Source: Megamerina dolium (taxonomy: Eukaryota; Arthropoda; Insecta; Diptera; Megamerinidae). Taken from it: 64,000 nt of DNA. Positions within the stretch are counted from its first letter, which is position 1, and the number at the start of each line of letters is the position of its first letter. The notes below the pieces were generated by a model. It did not search any database. It was not told the DNA's origin and saw only the letters and a list, made by a program, of their open reading frames with translations. The translations under genes and the position numbers were made by a program. Shown here one piece after another: positions 1 through 10,489 of this stretch. The stretch lies in assembly GCA_963854835.1 (NCBI GenBank), contig OY978528.1, forward strand, positions 59,309,261 to 59,373,260, written 5' to 3'.

Positions 1-1530
1 AAGAATGAGACTCGAAAATTCTTAGAAAAGATCAAGCGCCTGAGCCTCTTCTTGTCGTGACGCAAATGGGAGTCTGGTCACAGATGCCCAGAGTGTACTG
101 AGCCTATGGAGGGAACACTTCTCCACGTTACTGAATGGCGATGCTACGAACAATTCCGCCAGTGGAAGAGATTGCCCGATAACCCCAATTACAGATAATG
201 GTGTTGATGTTCCACCACTCGACTATGGTGAGGTTGAAACGGCCATTTTAAGGCTGAAGAACAACAAACCTGCAGGAGATGATGGCGTGCCTGCCGAGTT
301 CTTTAAGACCGGAGGCCATGAGCTGCTCGCCTGCATGCACCAGCTCATAAGAAGAATATGGTTGGATGAAAGCATGACTGATGATTGGAGGCTCTGTGTT
401 CTCTGTCCCGTACATAAAAAAGGACACCCCACCATCGACCAGATTTTCACACTGCGCCAAATCCTGGAGCAGACCCAAGAAAAACAGATCGACACACACC
501 ACCTATTTGTCGATTATAAAGCCGCTTTCGACAGATCGGTAAGGGATTACCTATACGCAACAATGTCTGAATTCGGTATTCCTGCAAAGCTCATTCGACT
601 TTGTGCAGTGAAAATTGGGAAGGACCTCTCCGCACCGTTTAATAACTTACGGGGTTTCAGACAAAGTGATTCGTTATCGTGTGACTTCTTCAATCTTATT
701 ATGGAGAAAATAATAAGAGCTGCTGATCTACAACATAATGGCACTATCTTCAACAAAGTGACATACTGTTGACTGTTAATATTGACATAATCTGCATTCA
801 CTTGCGAGCAGTCAGTGCGGCATTCTCAGAGTTGCAGAGAGAGTCGTATCGAATGGGTCTTACGGTGAACGAGGGCAAGACAAAGTACCTAGTGTAAACA
901 AACAAAGCGTCCCAGCGTCTTGGACAGCACCTCACTGTTGATAATTACGCTTTTGAAGTAGTGAAGAACTTTATCTATCTTGGCACCAGCATTAACAGCA
1001 GTAATGACGTAAGCCTGGAGATATTGCGAAGGATCACTCTTGCCAACAGATGTTACGTTGAGAATTGAGAAGTCGGCCTCTCTCTCTCTCGAGCAACGAA
1101 AACCACACTCTACAATTTATGGCGCCGAACCTTGTACAATTTCCACCTCAGATGAGAGAATGCTCAGAGTTTTAGAGGGAAAAGTCCTACGCAAGATCTT
1201 TGGACCTGTTTGCGTTGGCGGCGAGTATCGAATAAGGTACAATGAGCTGTATGAGCTGTATTCCGACATCGACATTGTAAAGCCTATTAAATTTCAGTGG
1301 CTGCGCTAAGAAGCGGCTAAGAAAGTGTTATATTCGAAACCCGCTGGTGGACGACGCAGAAGAGACAAACCCAACCTCCGGTGGAAAAAACAAGCACTGG
1401 AGGTCCTGTCAACACCTGAAATATCTAACTGGCGCCTATTAACGAGGGAAAGAGCTGGCTGGCGAAGCATGCTAGATTCGGCCTAAATCGATTTTCGGTT
1501 GTTGTGCCCACATAAGTAAGTAAGTAAGTC
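1..1530 (+). mobile_element. RTE-like non-LTR retrotransposon, 3' part, inactivated
   Basis: Relic of a LINE entering from the left window edge. The reverse transcriptase core reads at about 180-770: the NNKPAGDDGVPAEFF block, then a DDWRLCVLCPVHKKG block and the DYKAAFDRS block that carries the first catalytic Asp. The catalytic YxDD region near 770-800 is deleted or frameshifted. Reading resumes with MGLTVNEGKTKYL (850-895), is broken by a stop at about 895, and continues to a C-terminal block rich in Arg/Lys (1340-1480, RRRDKPNLRW then ERAGWRSMLDSA). The element ends in a short TAAG tandem tail at about 1510-1530, as RTE-type LINEs do. At least one stop and several frameshifts show it is dead. 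Assignment to RTE rather than a neighbouring clade is from recognised motif style, not a phylogeny. Confidence 0.85.
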
Positions 1531-2150
1531 ATATGTACATATCTGATATAAATATATGCGAGTACTTAGTTCAAATAACTTATGACATTGTAATTGCGCA
1601 ACATCTAATACCATGACCAGCTGGTATCCTATGAATAATATGAACAATTTTAAACAGAATCGGAGACTATATTTAAAATTAGTGTATACAAAAGAGCAAA
1701 AAATGCGCACTTGTTCTAATATTTGCCAATACCGTATAGGCCGTAGTAATTACAAAACATCTGATTCAATAGTTAATAATTTGTCTACCTAATATATATT
1801 CTGCAAACGTATAGCTGAAGCAAATTAGTAAAGTTCGTTAAACCTGAATTGTGGAAATATCAGTGAGTTAGTGACGTTATTTATCAGGTGTGTTTTGAAA
1901 ACGGAATATGTCTCAGTCTGAAAGTACATCCCGACCAGTGGCGTGGACTATTTCCCTCAGTAAATTATTATGTTACTTCAATTAGTGATTCTCACAGTAA
2001 GTGTATTTGAAGATGTAGCAGAACTTTTGAAAGTACTAATAGTTAGATCACACTTGTAAATAATTTAATCTTTAATGAATTCACGACGGCTTCACGAATT
2101 ACTTGGCCGCATTAGTACTCAATTTGGGCCACGATTTGGACTGTCCGCAT
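1531..2150. other. Intergenic spacer, no gene seen
   Basis: AT-rich sequence between the LINE tail and the 3' end of the first protease. No ORF with family motifs and no repeat that I can pair with another copy in the window. Confidence 0.5.
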
Positions 2151-3157
2151 TTAATTAGATGATGAGTGAAATAGCCGCCAAAATGTATTTGCAGATGTTC
2201 TTGCATAATTACTGATAAGTCGCGCGTAATCCGAAAATCTTAGTCCAGTTGTTTTTTGAATCCAAGGATAGAATGAACTAACACGACTAAAACAAGCAGG
2301 AAAGCCGGCTTCACAACCTGCTGCAGAACCAAAGGAAGTAACGCCGACTAGAACATATTCATCAGTTGCATCTTTCACTGCTAATGGACCACCAGAATCT
2401 CCTTGACATGTGGATGAACCTTCGATGGTAGAGACACAAATGTTACTGCTAGTAATGATGCCAGGGTAGAATGGCTCACTTTCAGAGTTGGGAACGACTC
2501 GAAGTTGAGCATAATTCAACATGGGGGAAACAGACGAATCTAAAAGATAATTAAATGTTGTTATTTGTAACAAGTCAACTCCGCACATTATCAATTTACT
2601 ATCATGTGTTAGACCCCAGCCAGAAGCAATTGCTTCTTCACCCACATACGTTTTTGAATTATCCCTCGCCAATAATACTGGTTGGATTTGTGGTGAAAAT
2701 TTCACAGGAGGTATTTTAATCAAGGCGATATCATTTCGTAAATTTTTAGCATTATAATGTGGATGGGTTATAAAATCGTCTTTTGTCAAAGTAATATTTT
2801 TCTCGGCAACAAGTCTATCGGTGCTACCCAAAGAAGCAAAACCGGAAGTAGCACTGAAATAATATTATATTAACGAAAATTATATATGCATTTGAATTTA
2901 TAATAGATAACCGTGACTAAACCAATCACATTAACTTACTCGTGAGTACAATGAGCAGCTGTCAAGATCCATCTATCATTGATCAAACAACCTCCACAAA
3001 AGAATGAACTTTGTCGATTTTTTAAATACAACGCTACTTGATAAGGAAATTGTCCTGGGGTGGCTGCTGTCCCATTTACAATAAGTGTACTTATATTATC
3101 TGGGACATCAGCAAAAACCGTTGTCAGACACAAAATACAAAACACTGCAGTGATCAT
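2151..3157 (-). CDS. Chymotrypsin-like serine protease A (S1), 3 exons, 286 aa
   Basis: Secreted S1 endopeptidase, probably a midgut digestive enzyme. Exons on the minus strand: 3157-2940, 2853-2600, 2539-2151 (introns 86 and 60 bp, GT-AG, phases 2 and 1; total 861 nt). The signal peptide is MITAVFCILCLTTVFA. The mature N-terminus is IVNG. The catalytic triad is visible: His in TAAHC, Asp in NDIALIKIP, Ser in GDSGGP. Ser lies six residues before the catalytic Ser (STCQGDSGGP), so the S1 pocket is chymotrypsin-like rather than trypsin-like. The residue before IVNG is Leu (NISTL-IVNG), not the usual Arg/Lys activation site. After the canonical end (WIQKTTG) there is an extra tail of about 28 residues. 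It shares the intron phases and exon 2 length (254 bp) of the gene at 8206-9126, so the two are tandem paralogues separated by transposon insertions. Confidence 0.9.
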
Positions 3158-3188
3158 TATATTTAACTGATTGAGAAAAGCTTCATTG

Positions 3189-3197
3189 CTTTATATA
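3189..3197 (-). promoter_or_regulatory. TATA box of protease A
   Basis: TATATAAAG on the minus strand, 31 bases upstream of the ATG. This implies a 5' UTR of only a few bases, as is typical of dipteran midgut protease genes. Confidence 0.6.
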
Positions 3198-3602
3198 TGT
3201 ACATAAGTACGTGGAATGCACACATTTAATTTATTCATGTTACACGTTTGACGTTTTAAACAACAACAACAATATAATGCAACGCAAACTCCTCACATTT
3301 GAATTCAATAGCTGCATATTACTGTGTAACACTAGTTTCAGCATTTATTCACGTACAGAATAAAAAAAATGATTTTTGATCGTTTCTCCCAATAGCAAAC
3401 GTTTTAATTCACATTAAAACTCTTTCGTCGTCTAAATCAGAGCGTCTATAGTAGACGAAATTTTTCTATTCTAATACTCGTATGTACATTCGTATATAAT
3501 TGACATATGTGTATGTCGCTTATTTGCGAGAATATACTAGTGATGACCATAACAAATGTAATTTTTGCATATCGGATCATGTGTAATAGTTATGTTGACA
3601 TA
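3198..3602. other. Upstream spacer of protease A
   Basis: AT-rich, with no coding signal. It ends at the TA dinucleotide (3601-3602) where the Tc1 element is inserted. Confidence 0.4.
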
Positions 3603-5253
3603 CAGTGGCTCACAGCTTATTTCGTACAGTGTATATATTTTTATGTACATGGCTGTAACATCGAAACTAAAAAACTTATCGATAAGTTTTGAATGTAGAT
3701 GTCTGTGTATGTGTTTAGTAAACCTAATAAGAAAACGGGGAACCCCAAAAATTTTTCTTTTTGTTATGCAAGAGAGAAAAACTATTGATCAGCTGATTTT
3801 CAGCTCACATCTTATTTCGTACACAAACTTCAATGTAAGTAAGTTTCATTCTGCCGCGCAGTTACAAAGTTTTTTTGAATTGTATGAGTTTTTGGACCTT
3901 TTTAACTATTATAACAATTTTTATTATTATTATTTTAAATAGTTAAAGTGCTGTAAATTAAACATTTAGCTTTATGGGTCATCGTACAACGATGGAACAG
4001 CGTAAACTGGTAATTAACCATTTTAGGAAAGGTCAGAGTGTGCGAAAAATTGCTGAAATGACAAATTTAAGTGCCTCAACTGTCCAATACATCATTCAAC
4101 GCTTCGTTCGCGAAAATCGGTTGGAGAACAAGGGCAGAGAAGCACCTAATAAGATTTTCAACGCTTCAGACGAGCGTTATATTGTACGAAAAATTAAGAA
4201 AAATCCAAAGTTATCCGCTCCGAAGTTGGCTGCAGAGGTTCAGCGTGAAATAGGAAAATCATCCAGTGCTGAAACTGTCCGACGTGTGCTGCGCAATCAT
4301 GACTTGAACGGTCGAGTAGCCCGAAAGAAACCATTCATTTCGAAAATGAATATACAACGCCGACTTGACTTCGCCAAAGAGCATATTATTAATACTCCTG
4401 CGTTCTGGAATACCGTTATTTTCGCGGATGAGTCTAAGTTTAATATTTTTGGCTCGGACGGAATGTCATATGTTTGGCGTAAAGCTAATACCGAGCTAAA
4501 CAAGGAGAACCTTAAGCCCACAGTGAAGCATGGTGGCGGTAGCGTGATGGTTTGGGCCTGTATGTCAGCAGCCGGAGTAGGTGAATTGGTTTTTATTGAG
4601 GGAACAATGGACAAAATGAAGTACCTCGAGATTCTGAAAAACAATTTACTTCAAAGTGCAGACAAACTGGGTTTGCGGGAAGAATTTCGGTATTACCAAG
4701 ATAATGACCCAAAACATAAATCTGGGATTGTGCAATCTTGGCTTATTTGAACTGCTCACACTTGATGTCTCCACCACCACAGTCACCTGACATGAATGTG
4801 ATTGAAAATCTTTAGTCTATTTTGGACAATAAAATAAGAACACACAAGATTTCTAATAAGCAAGACCTAAAGAAGGTACTGATGGAGGAATGGAAAAAAA
4901 TCACACCAGACATCACTCAAAAATTGGTGGATTCAATGCCAAGTAGACTCCAGGCTGTCATTAACGCTAAGGGATGTCATACTAAATATTAAAATCAACA
5001 TACTTTGTTTTTAGTTTGAACTTAAAGAGACTGTACGAAATAAGCTGTGACATGAATTTTCCTATTTTTTTCTTATTTTATTTTTTTATAGTGTCAAACA
5101 CTAAAATTTTGAAAAAGTAAATTTTGGAAAATAAAAAACAAACCTTCCTTTCAAAAATGGCATTTATATTTTGTTCAAATTTTTGCTATATTAGGAATTA
5201 CGACTGCAGCAATTTTTAAACTGTCACTGTACGAAATAAGCTGGGAGCCACTG
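3603..5253 (+). mobile_element. Tc1-like DNA transposon with double (IR/DR) terminal repeats
   Basis: The element is flanked by TA on both sides (3601-3602 and 5254-5255). The outer inverted repeats are about 29 bp with one mismatch, starting CAGTGGCTCACAGCTTATTT (3603-3631, and inverted at 5225-5253). A second, inner pair carrying the same cttatttcgtaca core lies about 200 bp inside each end (about 3800-3822, and inverted at 5030-5052). This is the IR/DR layout known from Sleeping Beauty-type Tc1 elements. The inner gene is a Tc1 transposase (next entry). The length of 1651 bp is normal for the family. Confidence 0.93.
3974..4992 (+). pseudogene. Tc1 transposase, broken by one frameshift and one stop
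   Basis: Reads from ATG 3974 for 258 codons. The N-terminal paired-type helix-turn-helix DNA-binding region comes first (residues 1-110: RKIAEMTNLSASTVQYIIQRF and the EIGKSSSAETVRRVLR second HTH). The DDE catalytic domain follows, with the first Asp in FADESKFNIF, the HGGGSVMVWACMS block, and the second Asp in YYQDNDPKH. A stop at about 4748 interrupts it. The rest of the protein continues one frame over (MSPPPQSPDMNVIENL, carrying the catalytic Glu) and is interrupted again by TAG at about 4813, where the family has Trp. It then runs to a stop at about 4990 (AVINAKGCHTKY). A single-base loss plus one nonsense change therefore disable it. The rest is well preserved, so the insertion is fairly young. 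Confidence 0.92.
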
Positions 5254-5267
5254 TATGTGATCTAAAA

Positions 5268-5572
5268 CAGGTCTGTCCAAATCAAATACATTCCCGAGCC
5301 ATTACAAATTACTACACAGACTGGACGGCCGCAAAAAATTTTGTTTTTTAAATAAACCAACGGATTTGGGAAATCGTCGAGATTTTAAAAACAATCGTAA
5401 CAATAAGAACTATAATTTCACTTGTTGTCATACGAATAACTAATCCATTCATTATTTGAGATGCTACAAAAATAAAATATACATATAAAATCTATTTTCT
5501 ATACGTCGCGGATCACAAAACTGTAAGTTGGGGGACGCATGCGGCCCGCGGGCCGTGTGCTGGACAGCCCTG
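5268..5572. mobile_element. hAT-type MITE with 8-bp target duplication
   Basis: The ends are inverted: CAGGTCTGTCCA at 5268 and the complement of CAGGGCTGTCCA ending at 5572. The flanking octamers are ATCTAAAA (5260-5267) and ATCTAAGA (5573-5580), 7 of 8 identical, as expected for hAT target-site duplication. The 305-bp body holds no transposase. It carries the GC-rich palindrome GCGGCCCGCGGGCCG near its right end. It sits only a few bases from the right end of the Tc1 element. Confidence 0.8.
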
Positions 5573-5580
5573 ATCTAAGA

Positions 5581-5985
5581 GATGTGGTATACATATTTCG
5601 AAAAATAACTGTGTTAACAAATCGAGTGAAAATCATGTGTGGACAATACGAATTTGTTAATACAAAGCAAGGCTCTTTAAGCAATTATTAATTCCAACTA
5701 GTTCATTTAGTTCAACATTTATAATATTTCAATATTTCAATATTTCAATATTTACAATATTTCTCTGAAACAAAACAAGAAAAGTGTAAATTCTACACGA
5801 TTTAACATATACTAGTCTTCATTTGATTATGTTTATACTATTGAAAGCATTCATTTACTTATATGCAAAAATCTTACTCCATCACTGGATCGTGTCGATA
5901 TAATGCAATAATAATTCATTGATAATTGTTAGTTTCTTGCTGTTGACACTTCTATGCGGTAGTTGGTAATTCTATAACCGTACAA
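5581..5985. other. Spacer between MITE and next inverted-repeat element
   Basis: AT-rich, with a short tandem array of atttcaat/atatttca units at 5725-5762. No coding signal. Confidence 0.4.
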
Positions 5986-6219
5986 CAGGGGCTGGATTCT
6001 CTAACTGTGAGTTTTCAAGTGTTTCTGTAGCAATTAGTGTTAGTTTTTTTTTATCAATACTGTGTACACAGACTGTCAAAAAAAACTAACTGCATTTTTT
6101 CGGTGAATTTCAGTTTGCACGCCTGAATTTTGTACAATACGAATTATACAGGGTAATTTTTTAGCAACTTTCTTTTTGGCAACACTGTTTTTGGCAGCTG
6201 CATGGGAGCAGCAGATGGT

Positions 6220-6535
6220 TGCCGTAGCTCAGTGGTTAGTATGTTGGCCTTATGATCTGTAGGTCGTGGTTCAATCCCCGGCTGAAGCATACGTTTAATA
6301 TAGAAAAGATTTTTCTTTCGAACGGTACCCACCTGTCGGCAAGCAATTGACAATTCTTCCGGCAGTAACAATTCGCCATGAAAAAGCTTCTAAAGAATTC
6401 TGTCACAAAGCTCAGAAAAGGTGGTGTCGCAAGAGTTCTGCCGCTCGGAGCCGGAAAAGATTTTTCTTTCGAACGGTACCCACCTGTCGGCAAGCAATTG
6501 GCAATTCTTCCGGCAGTAACAATTTGCCATGAAGA
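6220..6535 (+). mobile_element. tRNA-derived SINE, copy 1, with internal duplication
   Basis: The tRNA-like head has an A box (tagctcagtgg, 6225-6235) and a B box (ggttcaatcc, about 6268-6277). A body follows with the motif tttcgaacggtacccacctg. An approximately 80-bp body segment occurs twice, at about 6302-6382 and 6455-6533. The copy lacks the family's usual 3' end. Confidence 0.85.
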
Positions 6536-6559
6536 TTATTGAATTTTATTATCAAAATT

Positions 6560-7430
6560 CAATAATAATAATTCGGTTACGAAAGTGCATCGTGCATTTC
6601 TTCCATTTTATGGTCAGTTTGGGCGATCTTCTGAGGCGGCTATTCGGAATCTTGTGACTAAATTCCGCACCAAATTTATGTTATTGGACATTAAAACACC
6701 AATACGCATACGTAGAGTGTGGACAGAGGAAAATATCGCAGCTGTATCCGCCAGTGTTGTTGATGACCGTAAATTATCGATTCGGCGCCATTCGCAGCAA
6801 TTGGGCTTCTGTTACTCCACTACGTGGAAATTTTTAAGGAAGTATTGGGGTGTAAAACCTTTTAAAATACAGCTGGTGCAAGAATTAAAGCCACACGACC
6901 TACCACAACGACTATCGTTTGGAGAATCCTGAAAAATGCACTGTTCGGTGTGAATTATGGGCCGGTGGCATCATTGTACCGTACTTTTGCTAAGGCGACG
7001 AAGGCAGGAAAGTTACTGTGAATGGCAAGCGCTACCGTACGAGGATTACAAACTTTTTTTGGCCCAAAATGTAAGAGCTGGACTTGGCTTACATGTGGTT
7101 TCAACAAGACGGTGCCATATGCCACATAGCGTGCGAAACAATGGCCCAATTGAGAGGCGAGTTCGATGAACAGTTTATTTCACTTTTGGGACCGTTTAAT
7201 TGGCCGCCTAGATCGTGAAATTTAACGCCTTTAGACTATTTTTTGTGGGGCTATGTTAAGGCTCATATCTATAGCGATAAGCCCGCAATGTTTGACGCAC
7301 TGAAGCCAATATTGAAGACTTTATTCGTTAGATACCGGCCGATATGTTGGAGAGAGTATGTCAAAATTGGACCCAGCGTATGAACCATTTAAGGCGCAGC
7401 CGCGGTTAACATTAACATGAAAAAATCTTT
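6560..7430 (+). pseudogene. Mariner-family transposase relic, internally deleted
   Basis: Residues from 6585 to 6932 read as the N-terminal half of a mariner-type transposase: helix-turn-helix plus the KFLRKYWGVKPFKIQLVQEL block. Then the frame is lost and the block carrying the first catalytic Asp is missing (about 6930-6960). The C-terminal part continues in shifted frames, with GPFNWPPRS then LTPLDYFLWGYVKAHIYSDK at about 7187-7280 and a final LERVCQNWTQRMNHLRRS at about 7345-7400. Several frameshifts make it non-functional. Confidence 0.8.
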
Positions 7431-8205
7431 AAACATTGAATTATATAGATCGTTCTATCGACTCAAATAAAGATTTCATACATTTCTCTAAATTTGATGT
7501 TTGTTTTTTTAAATCAAATCCGAAGATTTGCGGTAATGCGAAAGGCATTAGTTGTATTTCAGCAATGTTGAGATGGAAGATATGTTAAATGCATTGCTAT
7601 AAAATACTAATGAAGCAGAAAATATTTTATAACAAATTTTTTTTTGCTATTATGGTTTGCTTATTTAACATATGTGTATTTATAATTTATTTTAGTTATT
7701 TTTCATATGCTTTTTATAATTGTAAAATAATTAACAAGATCATTGAATCATTAAAATATATCTTTCATATCTATAAAATGATTTATTTGCATATGCACGC
7801 ACACTTTTCTCACAGCATCTGCAAATTTCTTTTCAGCAAGTAAAATTTTCTCATTTAGCAGAGCAGTTTACACTTGGTTTGGAAAATCGCATGAAAACGA
7901 AAAATGCAAACTTTTTGTGAATGCGTGTTTTGTGTCATTTTCTCACAGTTACAGAATCCAGCCCCTGGTCGGTAACACTACCACTCTACTCCAGTCTTGA
8001 ATAAGTACATAGCATCGAAAGTGAATGTTACTAATTTTACAATTATTACGCTATACACATACGGGCCAAAAGGACAGAATGAAATGCAAAAGAATTTAAT
8101 GGATGGTAAATGCTTAAAAAGGAAAAAATAACGGCTAATGAAGAGACTATAACAATATTCATAAAGCATGTACATATTTAATTAGAAATGTTATAAAATT
8201 TGAAA

Positions 8206-9126
8206 TTACAATCCAGTTATACTGTTAATCCATGGACGGAAAGCAGCAACACGACTGAAACAAGTTGGCCAACCAGCTTGACAACCTGCTCTGGATCCAA
8301 ACGATGTAACACCAATAAGAACATATTTCCCATTAGGACCAACAACTGCCAATGGACCGCCAGAATCTCCTTGGCATGTAGATGAACCTTGAGCAGTGGA
8401 GACGCAAATATTATTGGTCGTAATCAGACCTGGATAATATTGAGCACTGTGACTATTGTCGACAACAAGAAGGCGAGCATAGTTCAACACTGGAGAAACA
8501 TTCGAATCTGAAATAAAGCATTAATGAAGAATTGAATAAAAAGAATAACAACACTGTGTAAATGGACGTAAATCTTCATATTGTCAACTTACTATCTCTG
8601 GTTAGACCCCAGCCAGATGCGATGGCAACTGTGTTTGCAAATGATATTGAAGGATTATTTTCCATTGCAATTGGTAACACTTCACTTGAAAGAGCCACCG
8701 GTGGAATTGAGATTAGGGCAATATCATTCAAAAGTGTTGTAGGATTGTATTGTGGATGAGTATACATATTTTGTCTTGCAAACTGGACAGATTGTCTAGC
8801 CCGGAATCGATCGGTACTACCTAATGTAGCTACACCTTGGATGGCGCTAAAAATAAATATGTTCACTCAATTGTTAAAACAAGTTCTGGTAAAGGAATAT
8901 TTACGATAACTTACTCTCTGGTACAATGAGCTGCAGTTAGGATCCATCTATCACTGATCAAGGAACCTCCACACCAGAAACTACCCTGTGCACCTCGAAG
9001 ATCCAAACCAACTTGGTGAGGAAATAGACCAGGACCGGCTGGCAGACCATTAACAATACGGCCATCCTTCGAGTCAGCAGCAGAGGCCGTAGCCAAGAAC
9101 AGAGCACATAGCACTACAGCGATCAT
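8206..9126 (-). CDS. Chymotrypsin-like serine protease B (S1), 3 exons, 255 aa
   Basis: Exons on the minus strand: 9126-8915, 8846-8593, 8507-8206 (introns 68 and 85 bp; phases 2 and 1; total 768 nt). The signal peptide is MIAVVLCALFLATASA. A short propeptide ends KDGR before IVNG, a normal trypsin-type activation site. The catalytic His (TAAHC), Asp (NDIALISIP) and Ser (GDSGGP) are all present. Ser is at the pocket-base position (SSTCQGDSGGP), so chymotrypsin- or collagenase-like specificity is expected. The six chymotrypsin-fold core cysteines can be followed. Secreted, probably into the midgut lumen. It is the closest relative in the window of protease A and ends at the usual C-terminus (RPWINSITGL) without A's extra tail. 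Confidence 0.93.
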
Positions 9127-9185
9127 TCTATACGTTCAAATTGGTCTTAAACGGTTGAATACACATTTCATGAAAATTTATTGGG

Positions 9186-9193
9186 CTTTTATA
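9186..9193 (-). promoter_or_regulatory. TATA box of protease B
   Basis: TATAAAAG on the minus strand, about 60 bases upstream of the ATG at 9126. Confidence 0.6.
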
Positions 9194-9539
9194 GTAGATA
9201 TTCGCATTGCCAAAATATAGTAATACGTATAGTATTTTAAGTGACGTATTTTAACTTTGCAGATAATTCAATATTTGAATATCCGCTAAACATATGGTGA
9301 ACGTATCGCCTGTTAAATGGGCCAGACAGAATTGTATTATAGTATAAATATAGAACATATATAAATAGTACATACATATGTACAAGACGGTTTAATAAGT
9401 CCATGGCAAATTCTTATATTTTTATGGAGTGCCAACCTTCACACATTAGATTTCAAAATCAAAAACAAAATTTGATATTTTGGAAAAATTACCAATTCAA
9501 AGTGAAGATTGATAAATATTATCCGGACACTGCTCTGTA

Positions 9540-10140
9540 GATTGGAATAATTCATACATAAGTGTTTAACTAAATTTCGTTGTGGTCGTGTGGAGAAAAC
9601 ATCAATAGAATTTATAATGTGATATTCGATGATCCAAGATTAAGTTAAGTGATATAGTAGATGCCTTGTATTTATCAACCGACCTTGTGATTTTAATTGT
9701 ATGCGATAATTGCAATTTTAAAAGCTTGCTGCGATATGGGTACCTCGCGAGCTCAAATACTCAAAGCGAGAACTACTTCGTATTTCAAAATTTAAATAAT
9801 TCGAAATTCAAATGATTTTTATATCGTTTCGTGACAATTCAAAAAAACATGAATCCGCCAGAGTCGAAACAACAATCTAAACAGTGGTTAAAGCAAATTG
9901 GTAGTGTAAAGACTCAACAATCGGCTAGCAAGGTGATGATCACTGCATTTTGGGATACATATGGGATTTTGGAAATTAAATTCTGAAGTAAGCGCCTATT
10001 TTGCAGCCATCGCCAAATCGAAGGTGTGGAAAAATTATAAAACCACTGTTATTTGAAGTTATTTTAAGAACAACCTCAGCGATTTGGCTGGGGTGTTTTA
10101 CCGCTTTTCGTTTTTTTGGGAAGTGGACATAAGTGAGTTC
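9540..10140 (+). mobile_element. Mariner transposase relic
   Basis: Short blocks in shifting frames resemble an irritans-type mariner transposase: NVIFDDPRL near 9620-9650, then MNPPESKQQSKQWLKQIG with SASKVMITAFWDTYGILEI at about 9850-9985. Many stops and frameshifts. No terminal repeats located. Confidence 0.6.
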
Positions 10141-10489
10141 ATCCAAGCGGACAATCGCTTCAGCTTAACATAACATAACAATAAATTTTTTTTCTTAAAT
10201 TAATTTTTCAATTAAAATATGAACTTATTGAATCGACGAGTATGTTATTTAATATAGAAGTATTGTGCTTCCTCAGTACTCAACTAAATAACTTATTTAA
10301 ATATAAAAAAAGCGGCAGCCGCACATATGTATCAAACGTCAATTTAAGTCAATTGCAAATAAAAATATTTACTTGAACCAGGCAACTTCTGGAAGGTATC
10401 TAAATGACGTCAATACATACGATAATTGCATGGGTACTTATATTTGTATATACATACTTATATACAAATATATATACATATGCACATAT

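Larger units (their letters stand above)
5986..7966. mobile_element. ~2-kb inverted-repeat element containing other insertions
   Basis: The left end 5986-6011 and the inverted right end 7941-7966 match over 26 bp with one mismatch, beginning CAGGGGCTGGATTCT and running into TAACTGTGAG. No transposase belonging to these ends was found. The interior holds a tRNA-derived SINE (6220-6535) and a broken mariner gene (6585-7420). The CAGGGG termini resemble hAT or CACTA-like ends. I could not find a convincing target duplication, so the superfamily is open. Confidence 0.65.

Noticed and set aside
6221..6295. tRNA gene
   Set aside because: A and B boxes are good, but no acceptor stem or anticodon arm can be folded with confidence, and the sequence continues into a body shared by other loci. 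It is a SINE head.
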